Shown here: in pieces, positions 1-7,927 of the stretch
How the letters are laid out: every line of letters begins with the position of its first letter
How positions within the stretch are numbered: position 1 is the stretch's first letter
Assembly: GCA_009782555.1 (NCBI GenBank)
Contig: WRIV01000005.1
Coordinates: 62,001 to 126,000, forward strand
Source of the DNA: Treponema sp.
GTDB lineage: Bacteria; Spirochaetota; Spirochaetia; Treponematales; Breznakiellaceae
Direction: 5' to 3'
DNA: 64,000 nucleotides
Program-made: the position numbers and the translations under genes
Notes under the pieces: model-generated
The model's input: only the letters and a program-made list of their open reading frames with translations
The model's database searches: none
What the model was told of the DNA's origin: nothing

Positions 1-272
1 ATATCTTCGGAACGCAGAGCAAAATATTTTTGCTGATCCACTTTCAAGTCCTGCGTACTTCCTGTTATGTCGTCATAAGTAATTGGTACACCCTTTTCGT
101 AAGTCCTGACACTAACCGGATCGACCGAGGGTATTTTGACAACATTTCCGAATTTCAGATCGCCTTCATAGTCGCGGTTTAGAAGGGAAGCCCAAACAGA
201 GACTTTTTCCAAGTTCCGCAAAATTGACGCGCTCCAAACAGTCGGTATAAAAACTTCTACACTATCAGCCAT
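1..272 (-). CDS. Phage major capsid (coat) protein, P22 gp5-like, N-terminal part
   Basis: The reading frame starts at an ATG at 272 behind the Shine-Dalgarno sequence GAGAGGAG and stays open to the window edge, so about 90 N-terminal residues are visible. The protein begins MADSVEVFIPTVWSASILRN and continues with a NRDYEGDL stretch and a VDQQKY stretch. From memory of the family, this is the usual opening of P22-type coat proteins in siphoviruses and podoviruses: a short arm, then a segment entering the HK97-fold core. Coat subunits build the procapsid shell on a scaffold. The gene lies 10 bp downstream of a scaffold-like gene, the normal order in phage head modules. The remainder lies outside the window, so intactness is unknown. 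Confidence 0.72.
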   Translation of the reverse strand, partial: MADSVEVFIPTVWSASILRNLEKVSVWASLLNRDYEGDLKFGNVVKIPSVDPVSVRTYEKGVPITYDDITGSTQDLKVDQQKYFALRSED

Positions 273-282
273 AATTCTCCTC

Positions 283-882
283 TCATGTTTTTTTTGCAAG
301 TTGCTGTTGACGCGCTGCCGTGAATTCGGCGTCCGACATTCCGGCAAGCTGCCGACCGTCCATATTATTCAATACGGGTAATCTTCGTGTTGATACATTT
401 GAAGAGCCGGGCGCGCCGCCTCCGGTGTTGTTGTTTCTCATAAATTGTTTTGCGCCTTCAGTTTTCGACCAAACGTCAAAAACAATAGCTTGCATATCTG
501 CCTCAGTTTCATTCCCGTCCTTATCCTTATACTTGCCAACCGCTTTTCTGCTATCACCGTTAGCGACAACATTGAAACCGTAAGTTTCTTTCAGCGTTTT
601 GCAAACCATAGGAATATAGTCGGTAAAAACTGTGGTATTCGATAAAAGACGGTTTAATTCATCATCTATCAAAAACTTTGATAGTGCCGCCTTTTCCGCC
701 GATAATTCGTTTTCTGTTTGACTGAAACGCTGTTCCAGTTCTGAAAGTTTCGCGCCGCTAACTTTAATTTCAGAAAGCAAATCATCCCTATTTTTCAACA
801 GGGCAGACTTGAATTCATCGCCCCATTTTTTACCATCATCGGTATTGATCCATTCGTTCAATTCGCTGATTTCAATAGCCAT
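283..882 (-). CDS. Phage scaffold-like protein
   Basis: This encodes 199 residues from an ATG preceded by AAAGGAG. Residues about 25-75 are rich in Lys, Glu, Leu and Ser and look like a coiled coil (SELEQRFSQTENELSAEKAA). The middle is less regular (GKYKDKDGNETEAD), and the tail is Gly/Ser/Arg-rich, ending in a basic AARQQQLAKKT. A helical, charged protein of about 200 residues directly before a coat protein gene is the normal position and shape of a capsid scaffold, which is removed or degraded after shell assembly. No catalytic motif is visible, so it is probably not a protease. The assignment rests mainly on position and composition; a head decoration protein is an alternative. Confidence 0.6.
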   Translation of the reverse strand: MAIEISELNEWINTDDGKKWGDEFKSALLKNRDDLLSEIKVSGAKLSELEQRFSQTENELSAEKAALSKFLIDDELNRLLSNTTVFTDYIPMVCKTLKETYGFNVVANGDSRKAVGKYKDKDGNETEADMQAIVFDVWSKTEGAKQFMRNNNTGGGAPGSSNVSTRRLPVLNNMDGRQLAGMSDAEFTAARQQQLAKKT

Positions 883-976
883 TTTTCATACTCCTTTCTC
901 ATTTCAAAAGACTTGTAACTTATAATTCCTTATAACATAAGGAAAACCTTCGCCCCTTTTGTGCGTTACCTTATGA
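883..976. promoter_or_regulatory. Short intergenic region with a perfect inverted repeat (928-942)
   Basis: The 94-bp gap between the scaffold-like gene and the upstream 140-residue gene holds the palindrome CCTTATAACATAAGG at 928-942, with 6-bp arms and a 3-bp centre. It sits about 45 bp upstream of the scaffold start codon. It could be an operator or a weak stem-loop. It has no U-run, so an intrinsic terminator is unlikely. I see no confident -35/-10 pair. Confidence 0.3.
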
Positions 977-1399
977 TTAAAGCGACTGACACGTTGACAG
1001 CCATTCAATATCAGTCGTACCCGGCCCGAACTTGTAACACGGCGGTATAACTTCATTTATTCCCTCTGGGTACTTATTCCGGACATTCCATTTATCAAGC
1101 TCATAATAAGTATTCAAAATAAAATTGCCGTCCTTTGTTTCTACATGGATAATGTCGCATAACTCTATTGTGTATTTCCGGAGAGCTTTTTTCAGTGTTT
1201 CCATGCCTTCTTCAAAAGTGTCAAAATATCCACTGTCAAAAGTCATACTAAGTCCGCTTACTCTGCCGTGTACCCGATAAGAGCCGCGCCCTGGAGGGAA
1301 CGTGTGCGGATCATGTTCGTGCAATGAGCCAAAATAACTGTCCGCCTTTTCTTTTGGTTCAAGCTTTTTCAAGCGTGTTTTAATGCTTCCTATGTTCAT
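977..1399 (-). CDS. Hypothetical phage-associated protein, 140 residues
   Basis: I do not recognise this protein. It starts at an ATG that overlaps the stop of the upstream 78-residue gene (ATGA type), with GGAGG about 10 bp before it. The N-terminus is basic (KTRLKKLEPKEK). A middle part carries GRGSYRVHGRVSG, then FDTFEEGMETLKKALRKYT, which could be an amphipathic helix, and there is a late Cys at PPCYKFG. No signal peptide or membrane segment is seen. Translational coupling and shared strand place it in the same transcript as the scaffold and coat genes. A role in head assembly or DNA entry is possible but unsupported. Confidence 0.6.
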   Translation of the reverse strand: MNIGSIKTRLKKLEPKEKADSYFGSLHEHDPHTFPPGRGSYRVHGRVSGLSMTFDSGYFDTFEEGMETLKKALRKYTIELCDIIHVETKDGNFILNTYYELDKWNVRNKYPEGINEVIPPCYKFGPGTTDIEWLSTCQSL

Positions 1400-1632
1400 T
1401 TTGCCATTGCCTCCAATGCTACAATTCTTTCCTCAAGCTCGCACTCTTTGAGGTGCTTGTCCAAGGATAAAAGGATATTGAGACCATAAAGTAGATCACG
1501 GTAAACAGTCGCATTGATAGCGTCTGTAAAGCGAAGCCGGATAAGTCGGCAGAGGGTTTGTCTTACGCTCTTTGTCGTTTTAAGTGCTAGTCTTTGAGGG
1601 TATGCAAATTCTTTTTTTGTCGTATCGGTCAT
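1396..1632 (-). CDS. Small hypothetical phage-associated protein, 78 residues
   Basis: This short, mostly helical basic protein starts at an ATG at 1632 with AAAGGAG 9 bp upstream. It has a basic N-terminal half (KEFAYPQRLALKTTKSVRQTLCRLIRLRF) and an acidic C-terminal helix (ECELEERIVALEAMAK). It overlaps the next gene by 4 bp. It is the first gene of the leftward phage transcript, nearest the presumed attachment site. Small basic proteins at such positions are often regulators or excisionases, but no helix-turn-helix is clear. The function is unknown. Confidence 0.5.
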   Translation of the reverse strand: MTDTTKKEFAYPQRLALKTTKSVRQTLCRLIRLRFTDAINATVYRDLLYGLNILLSLDKHLKECELEERIVALEAMAK

Positions 1633-1897
1633 TATTTATTCTCCTTTGGCGAATAACTGCCGATCTCGACTTTATCATTTTGCCAGAATTAAACAATATT
1701 TGTCAATAGTTTGCTGCAAAAATGAAAAAATAAATATAACTTTTTTATGGCTTTTTCAGGTTTTAACTGCATTTAATGTAGAAAAATAATGAGTAAAAAG
1801 AAGTATTGAAAAAATAAAAAGAGAATAAAAAAGAGTTGACAGACCTTGTTTTTTCTATTAAATTGACTACTAAAGAACAATGAAGTCAATGGTGTCC
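1633..1897. other. AT-rich boundary between phage genes and host chromosome
   Basis: This stretch has no convincing gene. It is strikingly A+T-rich, with runs such as AAAAAATAAAAAGAGAATAA, unlike the roughly balanced composition to the right. It contains the promoter described separately at 1836-1864 and leads into the tRNA remnant. A leftward promoter for the phage genes would be expected near 1640-1700, but I could not pick one with confidence. Confidence 0.5.
1836..1864 (+). promoter_or_regulatory. Candidate sigma70-type promoter upstream of the tRNA remnant
   Basis: A perfect -35 box TTGACA lies at 1836-1841. The best-spaced -10 is TAAATT at 1859-1864 (17-bp spacer); TATTAA at 1857-1862 is the alternative. 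Transcription would begin near 1871, run through the tRNA-Lys-like remnant and reach the gene at 1971. The box may once have served an intact tRNA, or it may belong to the element. Confidence 0.5.
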
Positions 1898-1944
1898 ATG
1901 CCCTTTTAAGGCGGTGGTCGGAGGTTCGAATCCTGCACGGCTCA
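1898..1944 (+). tRNA. 3' fragment of a tRNA-Lys(UUU) gene; probable attachment-site remnant
   Basis: The stretch reads as an anticodon arm with loop CTTTTAA (anticodon TTT, Lys), a 5-base variable region, a T-arm GGAGG-TTCGAAT-CCTGC and a 3' acceptor strand ACGGCTC plus discriminator A. The 3' part closely resembles the known E. coli tRNA-Lys end (GGTTCGAATCCTGCACG). No 5' acceptor strand GAGCCGT and no D-arm exist upstream, and the T-stem has one mismatch (GGAGG against CCTGC). It therefore cannot fold as a working tRNA. Such 3' fragments are left where a tRNA gene has served as an integration site. No CCA is encoded. Confidence 0.65.
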
Positions 1945-1970
1945 ATCACTATTATTTACAAGGAGAAAAA

Positions 1971-2231
1971 ATGAGCGTACGAGCGACAGAAAGACTGATA
2001 GGCGATGTGGTAATTGCTTCGGGAGTGCCGAACAGCGCAAAAATGGTTGTCCAATCGGTGAATGAAGAATCAAAACAAGTTTACACAATTTGGTTTTCCG
2101 ATGATCACAGTGCACAGACCGGAGTGTTTCCCTCCAGCGCCATCGATCGGGTAGATTCAAAACAAGCTGCCGCCAAAAAGACTGCGATAAAACCAAAAGC
2201 GACGGCAAAGAAGGCAGTTCGCAGGCGATAA
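1971..2231 (+). CDS. Small protein with a basic Lys/Ala-rich tail, 86 residues
   Basis: I choose the ATG at 1971 because AAGGAG lies 6 bp before it; an upstream in-frame ATG would fall inside the tRNA remnant. Residues 1-60 look like a small beta-rich domain (VVIASGVPNSAKMVVQSVNE, then VYTIWFSDDHSAQTGVFPSSAIDR). The tail from about residue 62 is a histone-H1-like run of Lys, Ala and Arg (KPKATAKKAVRRR). That composition suggests nucleic-acid binding. I do not recognise the family. It sits at the first chromosomal position after the presumed attachment site, so it may be a host gene or cargo. Confidence 0.65.
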   Translation: MSVRATERLIGDVVIASGVPNSAKMVVQSVNEESKQVYTIWFSDDHSAQTGVFPSSAIDRVDSKQAAAKKTAIKPKATAKKAVRRR

Positions 2232-2276
2232 ATCGTCCGTTCTTCTTCTTTCGCCAATACCATCTGCACGGATAGC

Positions 2277-2304
2277 ACGGGTAAAAAAAAACATTTTTCC
2301 CCGT
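2277..2304 (+). terminator. Possible terminator after the small basic-tailed gene
   Basis: An inverted repeat of 10 bp with one mismatch (CGGGTAAAAA against TTTTTCCCCG) and a loop of about 6 bases lies 50 bp after the stop codon. The following sequence is only moderately T-rich, so termination is plausible but not certain. Confidence 0.35.
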
Positions 2305-2392
2305 ATTTCTTCTGCCATCTACGGAAAAATCCGAATAATAACCGGTTCTTTGAGTAATTGCGAAAAGGGGCGGGATGTAATACCCTGTATTT

Positions 2393-3526
2393 ATGGGGGA
2401 AGGCATAAAAAACGGAATCTGCGTTGCTTTTGCCGGAGGCGGTACGGGGGGGCACATCTATCCCGGTCTGGCCGTGGCCTCCGCCCTTAAACAGGCGATT
2501 CCCTGCCGCATCTTCTGGATCGGTTCAGAAAAAAAACTGGATAGATCCATTGTAGAAGATGGGGGGATTGATTTTTTTTCTATCCCCGCAGGAAAACTCC
2601 GGAGAAATTTTTCTTTCCGCAACTTCAGTGATTTTTTTAAAGTTATTGCCGGTTTTTTTGCCGCCCGAAAAATTTTAAGGCGGGAAAAACCGGCGTTGCT
2701 TTTTTCCAAGGGGGGCTTTGTCAGCGTTCCTCCCTGCGCCGCCGCTTCTTCTTTGGGGATTCCCGTCTTTACCCATGAATCGGATTACAGTCCCGGCCTG
2801 GCTACCCGGATAAATGCCCGCTTTGCCGAAAAGAGCGGAGGAAAGATCATCACCGCCTATCCGGAAACGGCGGAACGGTTTTCCCTAAAAATAAAAGAAA
2901 AAGTTGTCGTCCTGGGCAATCCCGTGCGCTCTGTTTTTCGGACCGCCGATCCAGCAAAGGGGAGGGCTTTTCTGGGGGTGGAAAAAACTGACCGGATACT
3001 CCTTGTGCTGGGAGGGAGTCAGGGAGCAAAAGAATTAAACGAACTGGTAGCCGCATCTCTGGAAGCATTGACACAAACCTTTGTGGTAGTTCACCAGCAC
3101 GGAACAGATTGGGGGCCGCCGTCGAATCAAAAAAGTGCTTCCCCCCGGTACAAATCCTATCCTTACATCAAAGAAGAACTTCCCCATGTATTGGCTGCTG
3201 CGGAACTGGTTCTTGCCAGAAGCGGCGCCGGTACGATATGGGAATGTGCCGCGGCGGGAAAACCCATGATACTGCTTCCCCTGGCCGGCACCGGCACCAG
3301 GGGAGATCAGCTGGAAAATGCCCGGTTTTTTGAAACGGCCGGCGCAGCGGCGGTACTGCTCCCGGGTAAACGGGAAGCAGCCGATCTGCGGGGGATCTTA
3401 CAGATGCTTTCGGCAGATAAATTGGAAGCTATGGCCAGCGCTTCCAGACAGATCGGAAATAATGACGGATCCGCAAAAATCATTGATCTCTTGATCAATA
3501 CTCTGCGGCAACGGACGGGAGGCTAA
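2393..3526 (+). CDS. murG: UDP-N-acetylglucosamine transferase MurG
   Basis: MurG adds GlcNAc to undecaprenyl-PP-MurNAc-pentapeptide (lipid I to lipid II) on the inner face of the cytoplasmic membrane. The 377-residue protein has the family's N-terminal glycine loop AGGGTGGHIYPG at about residues 15-26, a second glycine-rich loop LGGSQGAKELN near 205, and the donor-binding segment SGAGTIWECAAAGKP followed by GDQLENA near 305. The length fits the family (about 355-380). No clear Shine-Dalgarno precedes the ATG at 2393. It heads a tight cluster with cvpA (1-bp gap), a clamp-loader gene and a two-component system. Confidence 0.95.
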   Translation: MGEGIKNGICVAFAGGGTGGHIYPGLAVASALKQAIPCRIFWIGSEKKLDRSIVEDGGIDFFSIPAGKLRRNFSFRNFSDFFKVIAGFFAARKILRREKPALLFSKGGFVSVPPCAAASSLGIPVFTHESDYSPGLATRINARFAEKSGGKIITAYPETAERFSLKIKEKVVVLGNPVRSVFRTADPAKGRAFLGVEKTDRILLVLGGSQGAKELNELVAASLEALTQTFVVVHQHGTDWGPPSNQKSASPRYKSYPYIKEELPHVLAAAELVLARSGAGTIWECAAAGKPMILLPLAGTGTRGDQLENARFFETAGAAAVLLPGKREAADLRGILQMLSADKLEAMASASRQIGNNDGSAKIIDLLINTLRQRTGG

Positions 3527-3527
3527 G

Positions 3528-3986
3528 GTGCAGACACTTGACCTGATCTTTGTCATCCTTCTGGGACTGCTTGTCCTGCGGGGTTTTTTAAAGGGATTTA
3601 CCGGAGAATTCTTTTCCATCGCTTCCTTTGCTCTGGCCCTGATAGCGGCGTTTTTCTTTTTTAAAAACGGAGGCGCCTTCCTGCGTGAGCGGTATTTGCA
3701 AATGGCTATTCTTCCGGAGATTCTTGCCTTTTTGGCGGTTTTTATCATTGTGTTTATTGCAGGAAAAATTATCGGCCATATCGTCCATGATATTATTAAC
3801 CGCCTTAATCTTGATACTCTGGATAAAGTTTTAGGTATTTTTCTGGGACTGGCGGAAACCATTGCTATTGTCGTCCTGGTGCTTTTTTTACTGGTAAACC
3901 AACATCTCTTCAATTCTACTTACCTTTTGGAACAAAGTTTCTTTGCCCAGCTTTTTTTACCCCTAATCGGAGTCTTCCATGTTTGA
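3528..3986 (+). CDS. cvpA: CvpA family membrane protein
   Basis: This is a 152-residue protein starting with GTG 1 bp after the murG stop. Residues 1-115 contain four hydrophobic segments: LIFVILLGLLVLRGFLKGF, then FSIASFALALIAAFFFF, ILAFLAVFIIVFIAGKII, and a last one around TIAIVVLVLFLLV. The GFLKGF turn after the first helix is typical of CvpA. CvpA proteins are inner-membrane proteins, named from colicin V production in E. coli; in other bacteria they have been linked to envelope integrity. It overlaps the next gene by 8 bp, which suggests translational coupling. Confidence 0.85.
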   Translation: MQTLDLIFVILLGLLVLRGFLKGFTGEFFSIASFALALIAAFFFFKNGGAFLRERYLQMAILPEILAFLAVFIIVFIAGKIIGHIVHDIINRLNLDTLDKVLGIFLGLAETIAIVVLVLFLLVNQHLFNSTYLLEQSFFAQLFLPLIGVFHV

Positions 3987-5331
3987 TAACATCCTTCACC
4001 AGGCCCAGGTTATTAATCAGCTAAAAACAGATATTGAAAAGGGAACCTTGCCGCCGTCCATTTTGTTTTCCGGCCCTGACTATGCGGGGAAAGGGACGGC
4101 GGCGCTGGAACTGGCCCGGATCCTTTCCTGTGACGAAACAGCAATCATAGGCAGATGGAACTGTTCCTGTCGATCCTGTATGCGGCACCGGAACCTGGTT
4201 TCGCCGGATATGCTCCTCCTGGGAAGGCGGCGTTTTTTTGAAGAAATCTCCGCCGCTTCCGTCTCCTTTCTCCGTCACCCGAAAAATACGGGAAGCAAAA
4301 TGCTCTTTATCCGCTCAATTCGTAAACTTCTGGCCCGGTTTAACAGCATCCTTTGGGAAGATGATCCCAAACTAGGAAAACTGAAATCCCAGATCAGCAT
4401 CATGGAAGAAGACCTGGAAGATCTGGAAGCAGGAAGTGATAAAAACGAAAAATCCGCTTTACATGACAGTCTTGCGAAGCAGTGTGAAAGTATCGTCAAA
4501 AAGGCGGCAAAACTGGAATCGGAAGGACTGGGAGAACTTGTCCCCATTGCCCAGATACGCCGGGCCGCTTACTGGAGCCGCCTTGCTCCCCTGGGAAAAC
4601 ACAAATGTCTGATCATCGAACATGCGGATAATATGCAGGAAGGGGCAAAGAATTCCCTTCTTAAAATCCTGGAAGAACCGCCGCCCCGGCTTTCGATTAT
4701 CATCTCCAGTTCCCGGCCCTTGAGCCTTCTTCCTACTATGCTTTCTCGGCTCAGGGAATACCGTTTTGCAAAACGGAGCGCCGAAGCAGAGGCCGAAGTG
4801 ATCAGCCGGATCTTCAAGGAAAAAGATCCCTATTCTTCAATAGGATCGTACCTGGCTTCGTTTCTTCCGGTAAATAGCGGCACCCTCTTTCCATTGGGAG
4901 CTTTTTTTGCCGCATCCATAACAGCGGAAGCGATCCGGGAACTTCGCTCCCGGCAGCAGACCATTCCGGCGGTACTGGTGGATTTGGGAAAATTTACCGC
5001 CCCCATTGCCGAAGAGGGAGGAATGGGACGGCCAGCGGAAAATCCCAAGGGGGCCCTGGAAAAAATACTTGGCGTGACGGAGGGTTTTGAAATCCCCGGT
5101 CTCTTTACCAGCTTTTTGCAGCAATGCGGCGAGCTTATTTCGTCATGGCTCCGCAGCGGAAAAGGCAAAAGAGATGATTCTTTTGCGGAAGAATCCATTG
5201 TAAAATCATCTATTGCGGATTGTTGGAGGCGGGAACTGGATCGTTCCAGGATGGAAAACGATACCTATAATATCAATCCATTCCTTGCTATGGAACGGCT
5301 TTTTGACGCAGTAAAAACAGGGATCATATGA
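3979..5331 (+). CDS. holB: DNA polymerase III delta'/gamma-tau-like clamp-loader ATPase
   Basis: Clamp-loader subunits open the sliding clamp onto primed DNA. The 450-residue protein has a P-loop-like SGPDYAGKGTAA (residues about 31-42), a zinc-binding cysteine cluster (CSCRSCMRH near 56-64), and the family signature CLIIEHADNMQEGAKNSLLK followed by LEEPP. The sensor motif usually read SRC is here SRLR (TMLSRLREYRF). About 80 helical, charged residues (about 105-185) sit between the cysteines and the Walker B region, longer than in E. coli delta' (334 residues). The P-loop Ser/Thr is replaced by Gly (GKG), which suggests weak or no ATP hydrolysis, as in delta'. It overlaps cvpA and the kinase gene. 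Confidence 0.8.
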   Translation: MFDNILHQAQVINQLKTDIEKGTLPPSILFSGPDYAGKGTAALELARILSCDETAIIGRWNCSCRSCMRHRNLVSPDMLLLGRRRFFEEISAASVSFLRHPKNTGSKMLFIRSIRKLLARFNSILWEDDPKLGKLKSQISIMEEDLEDLEAGSDKNEKSALHDSLAKQCESIVKKAAKLESEGLGELVPIAQIRRAAYWSRLAPLGKHKCLIIEHADNMQEGAKNSLLKILEEPPPRLSIIISSSRPLSLLPTMLSRLREYRFAKRSAEAEAEVISRIFKEKDPYSSIGSYLASFLPVNSGTLFPLGAFFAASITAEAIRELRSRQQTIPAVLVDLGKFTAPIAEEGGMGRPAENPKGALEKILGVTEGFEIPGLFTSFLQQCGELISSWLRSGKGKRDDSFAEESIVKSSIADCWRRELDRSRMENDTYNINPFLAMERLFDAVKTGII

Positions 5332-6593
5332 AACAGATAATAAAAGGGGCGATGCAAAAAACAACAAAACTGACCCCCGAACAAATACAGGATCTATTTC
5401 ATATTATGGCGGGCGAAATTGACCGGTTGGAAACGGTGCTGGAATCCATGGCCGTGGGCATCCTGGTCTGTGATAAAGAACATTCACTTGTTTTGGCAAA
5501 TAAATTTTTGGACCGTCTTCTGGCTTTTTCCAGAAGAGAGGAACCGGCGCGGATCTGGACACTGGTTCGGGAAAAAGAGATCGCCTCTTTTTTTAAGGCG
5601 GCGCTTCTTTCCGGAGACCGGGTGGAGGGCAGAGAATTTGAAACCGAAGTCAAGGGAATAATCCGGCTTTTATCGATCAGCATCCTTCCTCTGGTCAAGA
5701 ACTATACGGTAACCGGATCCCTGATCCATGTGGAGGACATTACCGAAAAACGCCGGAAAGAAGCCCGGATGCGGCAGGCAGAAAATCTGGCAAGCCTTAC
5801 CACTCTGGCCGCCGGGGTAGCCCATGAGATAAAAAATCCCCTGGGCTCCATTTCGATTCACATCCAGCTTTTGCAAAAGGCCTTTGCAAAAAACGAAGAA
5901 CTCTATTTTCTTTCCCACCCGGAAGACAGGCCCGACCCGAATTTCAGCGGAGGAGAGAAGGGGCCCGTTTCCTATTTTGCCATGTTCCACCGCTATATTG
6001 ATGTGATCAACGAAGAGATGGAAAGGCTTAATCATATTGTGGTGGATTTTCTTTTTGCCGTTCGTCCCATGACCTTAAATATCCGGGAAGCGGATTTTAA
6101 TAAATTCATCCGGGAACTTTTTGACTTTACCGCCTATGAGCTGGAACGCTCCAAAGTTACGGTGATATTGGAACTGGATAAAACTCTTCCCTTTCTAGAT
6201 TTTGACATACAGGTGATGAAGCAGGCCCTGCTCAACCTGATCCAGAATGCAGAGGCGGCCATGGAAGAAGGAGGGACCCTTACCATCAGAACGGAACAGA
6301 AAGACAATGAAGCTGTCCTAAGCGTTATTGATACCGGCACGGGAATACCCGGTGAAATTCTTTCAAAAATATTTGAGCCCTACTTTACCACCAAGGAACG
6401 GGGATCGGGACTGGGCTTGACCATGGTTTTTAAAATTGTCCGGGAGCACCGGGGAGAAATAACCGTTTCGTCTACCGAAGGAAAGGGAACCTGCTTTACC
6501 ATTACCCTTCCAATCCCTCAGAAGGACCGGCATTTCCTCCCTTCAGGAGAAGAAGCAAACTGGTTTGCCGTATCAATTCCGGAGGCGCAATGA
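5328..6593 (+). CDS. atoS: PAS-type sensor histidine kinase, NtrB/AtoS-like
   Basis: This 421-residue kinase overlaps the upstream gene by 4 bp. Residues about 30-140 form a PAS-like sensor (MAVGILVCDKEHSLVLANK). The H-box is AAGVAHEIKNPLGS with the phospho-acceptor at His166. The N-box (LLNLIQNAEAAM), G1 box (DTGTGIPGE) and F/G2 boxes (FEPYFTTKERGSGLGL) are intact. No transmembrane segment is seen, so sensing is probably cytoplasmic. Between H-box and N-box a roughly 40-residue polar insert (SHPEDRPDPNFSGGEKG) extends the dimerisation domain. Its partner is the sigma54 activator encoded directly downstream. The ligand is unknown, and the Ato name reflects family likeness only, not acetoacetate sensing. 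Confidence 0.88.
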   Translation: MKQIIKGAMQKTTKLTPEQIQDLFHIMAGEIDRLETVLESMAVGILVCDKEHSLVLANKFLDRLLAFSRREEPARIWTLVREKEIASFFKAALLSGDRVEGREFETEVKGIIRLLSISILPLVKNYTVTGSLIHVEDITEKRRKEARMRQAENLASLTTLAAGVAHEIKNPLGSISIHIQLLQKAFAKNEELYFLSHPEDRPDPNFSGGEKGPVSYFAMFHRYIDVINEEMERLNHIVVDFLFAVRPMTLNIREADFNKFIRELFDFTAYELERSKVTVILELDKTLPFLDFDIQVMKQALLNLIQNAEAAMEEGGTLTIRTEQKDNEAVLSVIDTGTGIPGEILSKIFEPYFTTKERGSGLGLTMVFKIVREHRGEITVSSTEGKGTCFTITLPIPQKDRHFLPSGEEANWFAVSIPEAQ

Positions 6594-7927
6594 AATCCCG
6601 TCTTTTAATCTTGGATGATGAAAAAAATATCAGGGAAGGCCTGGCTACGGCCCTGGAAATGGAAGGTTACGAAGTGGTTACCGCCGGGGACGGCGGCGAA
6701 GGGTGGCGGCGTTTTGAAAAGGGCGACATTGATCTGGTAATTACCGACCTTCGTATGCCCAGCATGGGCGGCGAGGAATTACAGCGGAAGATTAGTGAAG
6801 AAACTCCGGGCCTTCCGGTGATCATCCTTACCGGCCACGGGACGGTGGAAAATGCCGTCGCAGCGATGAGGAACGGCGCCTACGATTTCCTTACCAAGCC
6901 CGTAAATCTGGATCACCTTTCCATGCTGGTCAAGCGGGCTCTGGCAAACCGTGAACTTTCGCTGAAACATAAAAACCTTGAAGCTGAGTTGGCAAAGAAT
7001 AATCAGCTTAAAACCATGATAGGAAAAAGCGCCGAGGTGCATCAGGTTTTTGATATGATAAGCCGGGCCGCTCCTTCCAAGGCGTCGATCCTGATTACCG
7101 GCGAATCCGGTGTGGGGAAAGAACTGGTGGCCGATGCCATCCACGAACTTTCGCCCCGTAAAGGCAAGCCATTGATCAAGGTTCATTGTGCCGCCATCCC
7201 CGACACCCTCATAGAAAGCGAACTCTTCGGCCATGAAAAGGGAGCCTTTACCGGAGCCGTCTCCCTCCGCCGGGGCCGCTTTGAACTTGCCAACGAAGGC
7301 ACCCTCTTTCTTGATGAAATCGGCGAAGTCGATCAAAACATCCAGATAAAATTATTGCGGGTCCTCCAGGAACGTAAATTTGAACGGGTAGGGGGAGAAG
7401 AAACCATCGAAACCGATGTGCGGATCATAGCCGCCACCAACAGGGATCTAAAAACTGAAACAGAAAAAGGTGCTTTTAGAGAGGACCTCTATTTCCGCCT
7501 TAATGTGATTAACATCCGGGTTCCCCCCCTGCGGGAACGGAAGGATGATCTTCCCCTCTTTCTCAGCGCCTTTCTGGAAGAATTTTCCCGGGAAAACGGC
7601 AAGCAAATAGAAGGCTTTGACGAAAAGGCCCGCTCCGCGATGTACGGATATGACTGGCCCGGCAATGTACGGGAGCTGCGGAACTGTGTAGAAAGCGCCG
7701 TGGTCATGGCCAAAGGAAACACCATCACGGAAGCGGATCTGCCCCCCACGATCAGGACCCGAAGTGACGAAGGATGGATCCGTATCCCTCTGGGAACAAC
7801 CATAGATCAATCGGAACAGATCATCATTCGGGATACCCTCAGCTTTTTCAAAGGCAACAAGAGCAAGACCGCCGAAGTCTTGGGAATTGGCAGAAAAACC
7901 CTGCACCGGAAACTAGAAGATCCATGA
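6590..7927 (+). CDS. atoC: Sigma54-dependent response regulator, NtrC/AtoC family
   Basis: The protein (445 residues) has three domains in standard order. The receiver (1-120) carries the phospho-acceptor Asp53 (VITDLRMP). The AAA+ domain (about 140-375) has Walker A GESGVGKE, an intact sigma54-contact loop GAFTGA at residues 218-223 and Walker [11 protein letters not shown] Fis-type helix-turn-helix closes the protein ([20 protein letters not shown]). It would be phosphorylated by the adjacent kinase and open sigma54 promoters. It overlaps the kinase gene and the epimerase gene by 4 bp each, so all three are translated as one unit. No rpoN lies in this window. Confidence 0.93.
   Translation: MKSRLLILDDEKNIREGLATALEMEGYEVVTAGDGGEGWRRFEKGDIDLVITDLRMPSMGGEELQRKISEETPGLPVIILTGHGTVENAVAAMRNGAYDFLTKPVNLDHLSMLVKRALANRELSLKHKNLEAELAKNNQLKTMIGKSAEVHQVFDMISRAAPSKASILITGESGVGKELVADAIHELSPRKGKPLIKVHCAAIPDTLIESELFGHEKGAFTGAVSLRRGRFELANEGTLFLDEIGEVDQNIQIKLLRVLQERKFERVGGEETIETDVRIIAATNRDLKTETEKGAFREDLYFRLNVINIRVPPLRERKDDLPLFLSAFLEEFSRENGKQIEGFDEKARSAMYGYDWPGNVRELRNCVESAVVMAKGNTITEADLPPTIRTRSDEGWIRIPLGTTIDQSEQIIIRDTLSFFKGNKSKTAEVLGIGRKTLHRKLEDP

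Noticed and set aside
1872-1944. A complete functional tRNA-Lys gene
   Set aside because: No 5' acceptor strand GAGCCGT and no D-arm are present upstream, and the T-stem has a mismatch. Only the 3' part of a tRNA is present.
1942-2457. Long minus-strand open frames over the murG upstream region
   Set aside because: They run antisense to the 86-residue gene and the murG start, and contain no recognisable motif or ribosome-binding site. They are shadows of the plus-strand genes.
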